Shown here in pieces: positions 50,398-56,399 of a DNA stretch of 56,399 nt. A program made the position numbers and the translations under genes. The stretch is from the NCBI RefSeq assembly GCF_001428405.1, contig NZ_LMSL01000002.1, forward strand, positions 423,987-480,385. The letters are read 5' to 3'. Positions within the stretch are counted from its first letter, which is position 1, and each line of letters opens with the position of its first letter. A model generated the notes under the pieces. It saw nothing but the letters and a program-made list of their open reading frames with translations, searched no databases and had not been told where the DNA came from. This DNA is from Frateuria sp. Soil773. GTDB taxonomy: Bacteria; Pseudomonadota; Gammaproteobacteria; Xanthomonadales; Rhodanobacteraceae.

Positions 50398-53300
50398 TCA
50401 GAAATCGTAGGTCACGCCGAAACGCACGTAGCGCGGGGCCTGACGGTAGATCACGCGATCGTAGGACGTGGTCGGCGTGCCGCTTGCGCTGCCGTAGCCG
50501 TAGTCAAGCAAGGTCGGACGCTGCTGGTTGAGCACATTGAACACGTACAGGCTGAAGCCCAGCTTCTTGTCCGCCCACAACGGCCGGTATTCCACGTTGG
50601 CCGACAGGTTGTACTGCCACGGCAGGCGACCGGCCTTGCCCGGCGGCTGCGGCTCGCCATTGCACCAGTGGTACTGGCTCTTTCCGTAACTGGCTGGGTC
50701 ACCATTGTTCGGATCGGTACCGTACGTGCCCAGGCAGCTCTTGGGCGCACCGGAAGAGATCGACAGGTTGGCGCCGACCAGCCACTCGTCGGTGATCTGG
50801 TAGTAGCCGTTCGCCTTGAACTGGTGCTTGCGGTCGTTGGACAGATAGCCGTTCGAGTACGACATCAGCTCCGGCGCATCCCAGGCCGAGCTGGCCGATA
50901 CGTCGGTCTGGCTGATGTCGGTACGCACCTGGCCCTCGGTGTTGCCGTAGCTGCGCGAGTACAGGTAGTTGAACGAGGCGTACCACTTGCCGTCGAACGG
51001 ATGCTCCAGCGAGAACTCGGCGCCGTAGTACTTGCGCTTGAGCTTGGGGAAGCCCATTTCGGCGTTGGTCAGGTGCACCGTGCTGAAGCTGCCGTCCTTG
51101 TTCAGGAACACGAAGTCGTTGGCGCGGCCCGGGTTGAAGATGCGGCCCTTGGTATCGGCGAAATTGCTGATGTCGATGCCCTTCGCCTCAGCCGCGTTGA
51201 GGATCGTGGTCGCACTCGTATCGTCGATCGCGTTGCGCAGGTTGCGGTAGGTCAGCTTGGCGCCGTAGACCCACGACGGATTGAGCTGCTTCTGGAAGCC
51301 CAGGATGTACTCGTCCTGGAACTCGGACTTCAGGCCCTTCGCCGCCACCGTGCTCGGATCCGGGGTCTGGCCGTTCTCGCCGTCGGGCGATACCGGGCCC
51401 GGGCCCAGCGCGTGCAGATTGAGCGGAGCGCCGGTCACCGGATCGATGCCGCCGTAGGTGAAGTACTCGTTGGTGTACTGGCTGGGGCCGGCACCACGGA
51501 TGGCCACGGCATTCGGCAGCGCCAGGTAGTAGCGGCCGGCGTTACCGAACACCTTGAAGCTCGAGTCGCCGTTAACGTCCCAGCTGAAGCCGACGCGTGG
51601 CGCCCACTGCGGCGAGGTCTGCTTCACATAGACTTCGGCATCGGAGTTGTAGTTGGTGAACTGGTCGTTGCGCAGGCCCAGGTTCAGCAGGAAGCGGTCG
51701 CTGACCTGCCAGCTGTCCTGGATGTACTGAGCACGCTCCACCGTGCGGGCATCGGCACGTGCATGGTAGATGTACTGGGACACATAGTAGCCCTGGCCGC
51801 CAGGCGCACCTACGCCCTGGGTTGGGCTGATCGGCGTGTTCTCATCACCCTCGGGCGCCTGGTCGTAGATCCACCAGTACCCCGGACCGGAAGATATCTG
51901 GCCCACGTTCTTGGCGCGCGCGGTGAGGTTGTCGATACCCGCGCTGAGCGTGTGGTCGCCCAGGTGGTAGCTCACGTCGAAGCGCAGGTTGGTGGTGCTG
52001 TTCTTCGCGTTGGTCGGATCGATGTAACCGATGTTCTGGATGCTGCGGATCGACTTGCCACCGTTAAGGGCCGGATCCTGGAAAGTCGAGCCGGAAATGT
52101 AAGCTACATCCGGGTGATAGCCCAGGTAATCAGTATGGCTGTTCAGCCGCATCTTGCCGTACATCGCGCTGATCGTCAGATCGTCCGTGATGTAGCCGGT
52201 GTACTTGGCCACGCCGATGTTGCCGCCCTGCTTGGTCGAGGGCCGGTAGCCGTACAGGCCACCCGTATCGCCGGTGGTGTAGTCGTAGTAATGCTGGTTG
52301 CCGTGGTACTGCGACTTGTCCGAGGCGCCGGTGAACTCGAGGATGTTGCTGTCGTTGATGTTCCAGTCGACCTTGGTGTACCAGCGCGGGTTCTTGTAGT
52401 TGTTGCTCGTCTTGTAGGGCGAGTCCTTGCTGCCGATGCTGCTGCCCTGCTGGCGCTCGACTTCATAGGCACCGAAGATGAACAGCTTGTCCTTGATCAG
52501 CGGGCCGCCGAAGTACGCGCTCTCGGTGGTCGTCCAGCTCTTGTCGTCCTCGTTGGAGTTGAAGAGCTGACCACGCCGGGAACCCTTGGCGTAGTAGGTG
52601 TTCTTCGGATCGGAATAGCCGAACTTCGGCTGCCACAGCACCTGCGCACCGAAGTGCCACTCGTTGGTGCCGCGCTTGCCGACCTGGCTGATCACGCCGC
52701 CATCGGAACGGCCGTACTGCGCGCCGTAGCCGCCGGACAGCACTTCCTGCTGGTCGATCGAACCGTACGGCAGCGAGATGCCGCCGATGTTCTGCAGCGG
52801 ATCGGAGGTGTTGAAGCCGTTGATGTAGTAGGCGTTCTCACCCACCGACGAACCGCCGAACGACACCACGCCGCGGTTGTTGAAGGTGTAGGCATCGCTG
52901 CCGGCGATGACGCCCGGGGCCAGCATGGCCACCGCTTCGGCGCTGCGCGCCACCGGCAGCTTGGCGAGCTGCTCCGAGGTGATCACGGTGCGCGAATCGA
53001 CGCCGGTGACGTCGATCGCCGGCAGCGCGTTCGCGCTAACGGTGATCGCCGACAGATCCTGGGCGTTGGCGCTGTCGGCCGCCTGGGCGGCCGCCGCGAA
53101 GGACACCTGGGTACCGGCGCCCACGCGCAGCGTGACGTTCTTGCGCGTGTCGATGGTCTGGCCATCGCGACGCAGGCTGACGGTGTAGTCGCCCAGCGGC
53201 AGCGAGCCGACGACGAAACGACCGCGGCCGTCCACCGCGACTTCGCGGGTCAGGCCATTGTTGTTCTGGATGAGCACCGTCTCGCCCTGGGCCACCGGCG

Positions 53301-53424
53301 CGTCGCCGAAGATGCTGCCCGTGGTCGACTGCGCGAACACCGCGCCGGTGAAGCCCATGCTCAAGGCCATGGCCAGAGCGGTCCGGCGCAACATGCGCGG
53401 ACGATTGGAAACCTGCAAGTTCAT
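50398..53424 (-). CDS. TonB-dependent receptor, Oar-like with carboxypeptidase-regulatory N-domain
   Basis: 1008 residues. Signal peptide: RRTALAMALSMGFTGAVFAQ. Residues about 33-120 form a CarboxypepD-regulatory-like domain (GETVLIQNNNGLTREVAVDG, GDYTVSLRRDGQ). The plug domain follows (VITSEQLAKLPVARSAEAVA, YYINGFNTSDPLQNIGG, VLSGGYGAQYGRSDGGVISQ). A large beta-barrel ends YVRFGVTYDF with the terminal phenylalanine needed for outer-membrane assembly. This is the Oar/OmpA-related group that is abundant in Xanthomonadales. The ligand is unknown, possibly an oligosaccharide or peptide. No TonB, ExbB, sigma or anti-sigma partner is present. It is monocistronic with its own terminator. Confidence 0.92.
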   Translation of the reverse strand: MNLQVSNRPRMLRRTALAMALSMGFTGAVFAQSTTGSIFGDAPVAQGETVLIQNNNGLTREVAVDGRGRFVVGSLPLGDYTVSLRRDGQTIDTRKNVTLRVGAGTQVSFAAAAQAADSANAQDLSAITVSANALPAIDVTGVDSRTVITSEQLAKLPVARSAEAVAMLAPGVIAGSDAYTFNNRGVVSFGGSSVGENAYYINGFNTSDPLQNIGGISLPYGSIDQQEVLSGGYGAQYGRSDGGVISQVGKRGTNEWHFGAQVLWQPKFGYSDPKNTYYAKGSRRGQLFNSNEDDKSWTTTESAYFGGPLIKDKLFIFGAYEVERQQGSSIGSKDSPYKTSNNYKNPRWYTKVDWNINDSNILEFTGASDKSQYHGNQHYYDYTTGDTGGLYGYRPSTKQGGNIGVAKYTGYITDDLTISAMYGKMRLNSHTDYLGYHPDVAYISGSTFQDPALNGGKSIRSIQNIGYIDPTNAKNSTTNLRFDVSYHLGDHTLSAGIDNLTARAKNVGQISSGPGYWWIYDQAPEGDENTPISPTQGVGAPGGQGYYVSQYIYHARADARTVERAQYIQDSWQVSDRFLLNLGLRNDQFTNYNSDAEVYVKQTSPQWAPRVGFSWDVNGDSSFKVFGNAGRYYLALPNAVAIRGAGPSQYTNEYFTYGGIDPVTGAPLNLHALGPGPVSPDGENGQTPDPSTVAAKGLKSEFQDEYILGFQKQLNPSWVYGAKLTYRNLRNAIDDTSATTILNAAEAKGIDISNFADTKGRIFNPGRANDFVFLNKDGSFSTVHLTNAEMGFPKLKRKYYGAEFSLEHPFDGKWYASFNYLYSRSYGNTEGQVRTDISQTDVSASSAWDAPELMSYSNGYLSNDRKHQFKANGYYQITDEWLVGANLSISSGAPKSCLGTYGTDPNNGDPASYGKSQYHWCNGEPQPPGKAGRLPWQYNLSANVEYRPLWADKKLGFSLYVFNVLNQQRPTLLDYGYGSASGTPTTSYDRVIYRQAPRYVRFGVTYDF

Positions 53425-53736
53425 GCAACCTACTCCCCAAACCGTACTTTTTTTAGATGGCTGGACTAAGGCGGATTGATCCGCCTCGTTGGCAACGAGC
53501 GCAGTCGTCCATGTCCGCCATCCGGATCCGGTGGTGCAGGAGTGCCCTCAAGAAGCCAGCGCCGCATAGGGGGATCGGCTGCTGACGAGACAGGCTGTGG
53601 GGAAGCGGGGCTCGTTTGGCTGAACCCTAGAGTCAAACCAGCAAAAATTCAACATTTGATGATGAACTTTTTTAACGAGCAATCCGCACTACATGCCGCG
53701 CTGCGACGCAGCAAAGCCCGCGCAGCCCTTTGGTCA
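53425..53736 (-). promoter_or_regulatory. 312-nt upstream region of the TonB receptor, with a palindrome
   Basis: No gene is supported. A perfect palindrome GGCGGAT-TG-ATCCGCC occupies 53470-53485, 46 nt upstream of the receptor ATG, and is a candidate operator or leader hairpin. An AT-rich patch at 53640-53685 could hold the promoter; the minus strand has a TTGAAT with a poor -10. The 53690-53736 part immediately follows the phosphodiesterase stop. Confidence 0.4.
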
Positions 53737-54915
53737 TCAGCGATGCAAGATTTTGCGGCCGATCGCCGGATCGTCGGTGAAGAAAGCATCGATGCCCGCA
53801 TCGAGGTACGCCCGGATCTCGGCCATCGAGCCTTCGGGGTTGCGCGTGCCCGGATCGCTGCCACGCCAGAGGCTTGGCGGCAGGAAGGCATTCTCCGGAC
53901 GAAAGGTATACGGCTGCACCAGCAACCCCGCGGCATGCGCGTCGCGCACCAGCCTGCCCGGCGTACCCAGGCGGCCGTCGGGCGTGAGCGGGATGATCTG
54001 GCGAAGCTGCGGCCCGATGGCATCGGCATAACCCGCGGTCGCGCGCAGCCCGGCGGGCGTCATCATCTGCGCATAGGTGAGTCGGCCGCCGCCGGCGACA
54101 ACGTCGTAGGGCTGCTGTTCGGGCGCATCGAGCAATTGCAGCAGGCGGATGTTGGAATGCGCTTCCCGGCCCAGCCGGCCGCGCAGGTAGCGCAGGTTGG
54201 CGACTTCGAACGACTGGATCTCCACCGGCGCGCTGCGCGTATAGGCATGCGCCGCCAACGCGGCCAGCAACGCGTCTTCCATCGGCAGGCCGAGCCCGCG
54301 GAAATAGGTGCCGTGCTTGATCTCGGGGATGAGGCCGATCGTCCGTCCGCGCGCCGCCGCCTCGACCGCGGCGAGGTCGATGATCTCGTCCAGCGTGGCG
54401 ATCGGGAACCGGCCGTCGTGCCGCGTGCCGCGCAATTCGGGCAGCCGCTCGCGTGCGCGCAGGGTCTTCAGCTCCGCCAGGGTGAAATCCTCGGTGAACC
54501 AGCCGGTGAGCTCATGACCGTCGATGCGGCGGGTGGTCCTGCGCGCGGCGAACTCGGGATGGCTGGCGACGTCGGTGGTGCCGCCGATCTCGTTCTCGTG
54601 GCGCGACACCATCACGCCGTCCCGGGTCATCACGAGGTCGGGTTCGATGAAGTCCGCGCCGTCGGCGATCGCCCTGGCATACGCGGCCAGCGTGTGTTCG
54701 GGCAGCAGCGCACTGGCGCCGCGGTGGGCAATCACCAGCACCTCCGGGGCCAGCGGCTTCTCGGTGGCGTCCACGGCGTGCGGCATGCCTGTTCCGGTGA
54801 TGGCGAGAAAGGCCAAGCATAGGCGAAGCCCGGGCATGCCCGGGACAGCCGCGCCATGCCGGCGCGGGAAGGATGGAAACGGCAATCGCAGTCGCCGCCG
54901 GCGCTTCCGCGGCAT
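53737..54915 (-). CDS. Glycerophosphodiester phosphodiesterase, exported (GlpQ-like)
   Basis: 392 residues, GDPD TIM-barrel family. Catalytic motifs: VIAHRGASALLPEHTLAAY (HRG, with the E/N region), DFIEPDLVMTRDGVMVSRHE (metal-binding E-x-D and the second catalytic His). Later strands are IGLIPEIKHGTYF, VEIQSFEVANL and AFFTDDPAIG at the end. It hydrolyses deacylated phospholipid headgroups to glycerol-3-phosphate and an alcohol. A long basic N-terminus (MPRKRRRRLRLP) precedes the hydrophobic LRLCLAFLAITG, consistent with periplasmic export. ATG 54915 is supported by GGAGG exactly 6 nt upstream. A shorter start at 54837 has no ribosome site. It is divergent from the right-edge vgrG. Confidence 0.92.
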   Translation of the reverse strand: MPRKRRRRLRLPFPSFPRRHGAAVPGMPGLRLCLAFLAITGTGMPHAVDATEKPLAPEVLVIAHRGASALLPEHTLAAYARAIADGADFIEPDLVMTRDGVMVSRHENEIGGTTDVASHPEFAARRTTRRIDGHELTGWFTEDFTLAELKTLRARERLPELRGTRHDGRFPIATLDEIIDLAAVEAAARGRTIGLIPEIKHGTYFRGLGLPMEDALLAALAAHAYTRSAPVEIQSFEVANLRYLRGRLGREAHSNIRLLQLLDAPEQQPYDVVAGGGRLTYAQMMTPAGLRATAGYADAIGPQLRQIIPLTPDGRLGTPGRLVRDAHAAGLLVQPYTFRPENAFLPPSLWRGSDPGTRNPEGSMAEIRAYLDAGIDAFFTDDPAIGRKILHR

Positions 54916-55141
54916 CGCAAACCTCCGCGCCGGCCGTGCCGGCCCAGTGGGTGGTCCGCCGCCGGACCGGCGGCAGGGCCCATCTTCGCCCGCCCTTGTG
55001 CAAGGCGCTTTACAGCGGGGCGCCTGCGGCCGGCAAATGCCGTCTGTTCGTCATTTTCGGACTTTCCCGCTTGCCAAGCACGGATGCCGGGGCGAAGATG
55101 AAAAACCCATTGGAAGGGTTGTCGGAACAGAGGCTTACCTC

Positions 55142-56399
55142 ATGGAAGTACCCGCCTGGCTCGGCCTGCTGTCCCAACGCACACGGCTGATCGGCATCGA
55201 TACCGCGCTGTCCGACGGCACCCTGCTGGTCGAGCGCATGCATGGCCGCGAGGCGGTCAACGAGGGCTTCCGTTTCGAGGTGGACTGCCTCGCCGCCTCG
55301 GCCTTCATCGACCTCGAGCCATTGCTTGGCAGCGTCGCCACGCTGCGCCTGGCCACCGCCGACGGTGGCACCCGGTGCTGGCACGGCCACGTCACGCAGG
55401 CCGCGCCCATGGGCGCCGACGGCGGCCTCGCCCGCTACCGGCTCACGCTCGAACCCTGGCTGGCCTTCCTCGCGCTGCGCCGCAATGCGCTGATCTTCCA
55501 GGACAAGAACGCGCTCGACGTGATAGCCCAGGTCTTCGCCGACCATCCGGAAGCGGCCTGGCGCCACGAGGTCGGCGCCACATTGCGCACGCGCCCGATC
55601 TGCACCCAGTACCGCGAGACCGACCTGGCGTTCGTCCAGCGCCTGCTCGGCGAGGAAGGCCTGTCCTACCGCTTCGAGCACCGCCAGGGCGAGGGCAACG
55701 ACGGCGACCAGGCACCGGGCGGCCACACCCTGGTGATCTTCGACGCGCGGGCCGCCGCGCCGGCGGGCGAGCCTTCCACCGTCCGCTTCCACCGCATCGA
55801 CGCCACCGAGCAGGACGATGCCGTGTCGATGTTCAGCGAACGCCGCCAGGTGGCGTCCGACAGGGCGACTGCGGCCAGTTGGAAAGCCAGCGAATTGCTC
55901 GGCGTCGCCGGCAGCGCGCAGGCGCCGGCCGACGACGATGCCCCCGCCCTGCCCGGCCTGGACGTGTTCGAGGCCGACCGTGCCGGCTTCTTCGACGCGC
56001 CGGACCAGGCCCGCCGCCGCGCGGAGACCGTGCTCGACGCGCGGCGGCTGTCGGCCCACACCTATGGCGGCAGCGGCGCCGTCCGCACACTGGACGCGGG
56101 CCGCCAATACACCCTGCAGGGCCACCCCGACCTCGACGGCGTCGCCTTCGTGACGCTGGCCGTCGAGCACGCCGCCGCCAACAACCTCGGCACCGGGCTG
56201 GCGCACCTGCTGACCCGTACCGACATCGAAGCCGGCAGCTACCGCAACCGCTTCGAGGCCGTGCCGGCCGCCACGCCGCTGGCCCCCCTCCATCGCGACC
56301 GGCCCACGGCGCCGGGCCTGCAAAGCGCCATCGTGGTGGGCACGCCCGGCGGCGCGCTGACCAGCACGCGCGACCACCAGGTACGCGTGCAGTTCTGGT
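55142..56399 (+). CDS. vgrG: VgrG-family type VI secretion spike protein, 3' end outside window
   Basis: Open from ATG 55142 to the window end, 419 codons. It starts MEVPAWLGLLSQRTRLIGID and contains WHGHVTQAAPMGADGGLARY, RNALIFQDKNALDVIAQVF, RLLGEEGLSYRFEHRQGEG and QSAIVVGTPGGALTSTRDHQ, then VRVQFW. The last is the entry to the gp5-like OB domain. It forms the tip complex of a T6SS. A purine-rich AGAGG lies upstream of the ATG. The protein aligns along its length with the left-edge paralogue in the opposite orientation. Any C-terminal effector domain or downstream effector-immunity genes lie beyond the window. Confidence 0.94.
   Translation, partial: MEVPAWLGLLSQRTRLIGIDTALSDGTLLVERMHGREAVNEGFRFEVDCLAASAFIDLEPLLGSVATLRLATADGGTRCWHGHVTQAAPMGADGGLARYRLTLEPWLAFLALRRNALIFQDKNALDVIAQVFADHPEAAWRHEVGATLRTRPICTQYRETDLAFVQRLLGEEGLSYRFEHRQGEGNDGDQAPGGHTLVIFDARAAAPAGEPSTVRFHRIDATEQDDAVSMFSERRQVASDRATAASWKASELLGVAGSAQAPADDDAPALPGLDVFEADRAGFFDAPDQARRRAETVLDARRLSAHTYGGSGAVRTLDAGRQYTLQGHPDLDGVAFVTLAVEHAAANNLGTGLAHLLTRTDIEAGSYRNRFEAVPAATPLAPLHRDRPTAPGLQSAIVVGTPGGALTSTRDHQVRVQFW

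Noticed and set aside
53737-54915. The glycerophosphodiesterase as a T6SS effector because it neighbours vgrG
   Set aside because: It is divergent from vgrG and has its own export signal, with no immunity-like gene adjacent. A housekeeping GlpQ role is simpler.
1-56399. CRISPR arrays, rRNA genes, prophage modules, exosortase or PEP-CTERM proteins
   Set aside because: No regularly spaced direct repeats, rRNA-like sequence, phage structural or integrase genes, and no PEP-CTERM tail or exosortase were found on reading both strands.

Overview
The window is GC-rich DNA from a Gram-negative gammaproteobacterium. It is most likely in the Xanthomonadales (Rhodanobacteraceae or a near relative). That placement is inferred from an Oar-type TonB receptor, PEP-CTERM/XrtA-style exopolysaccharide (EPS) proteins, M61 peptidases, VgrG proteins and a consensus CRP/Clp palindrome. 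No rRNA or other decisive marker is present.

Layout. (1) 1-1192 and 55142-56399: two partial vgrG genes at the window edges, pointing outwards and paralogous to each other. (2) 1490-6704: an EpsB_2-type priming sugar transferase, a membrane J-domain protein, a secreted protein of unknown function, a JmjC/cupin-like putative oxygenase and a TIGR04325-like methyltransferase. (3) 7293-30036, plus strand: a tightly packed operon. It opens with a hybrid NRPS-PKS (A-PCP-KS-AT-ACP-aminotransferase) and a second NRPS (C-A-PCP-C-PCP). It continues with a GT2, a NodB-type deacetylase, an O-antigen ligase/polymerase, a CapK-like AMP ligase, three GT4 enzymes, a second deacetylase-like protein and a GNAT/Fem-like transferase. 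(4) 30061-40302, minus strand and convergent: wza, a chain-length determinant, a P-loop-degenerate BY-kinase-like ATPase, an EpsL-like barrel, two exosortase-locus-type hydrolases, galE, a secreted alpha-rich protein and a flippase. Most junctions are ATGA overlaps. A perfect TGTGA-N6-TCACA box lies 28 bp upstream of wza. (5) 40973-44271: an accessory patch with an orphan Rhs C-terminal putative toxin (HExxH), two paralogous candidate immunity proteins, a transglutaminase-like protein, an IS21 istB remnant and tRNA-Arg(CCG). (6) 44429-54915: two M61 peptidases, an APC-family permease, a TonB-dependent receptor and a glycerophosphodiester phosphodiesterase.

Working model (inference). Regions 2-4 form one EPS system. 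The priming transferase and glycosyltransferases build a lipid-linked repeat unit, the flippase exports it, the ligase/polymerase joins units, and Wzc/Wza/EpsL carry the polymer out. The NRPS-PKS lies at the head of the glycosyltransferase operon. The window holds no thioesterase, PPTase, MbtH protein or small-molecule exporter. This suggests that its product, possibly a valine-derived beta,gamma-diamino acyl-peptide, is used locally, for example to decorate the polysaccharide on sugar amines exposed by the deacetylases. This NRPS-PKS/EPS hybrid is the main candidate for an undescribed system.
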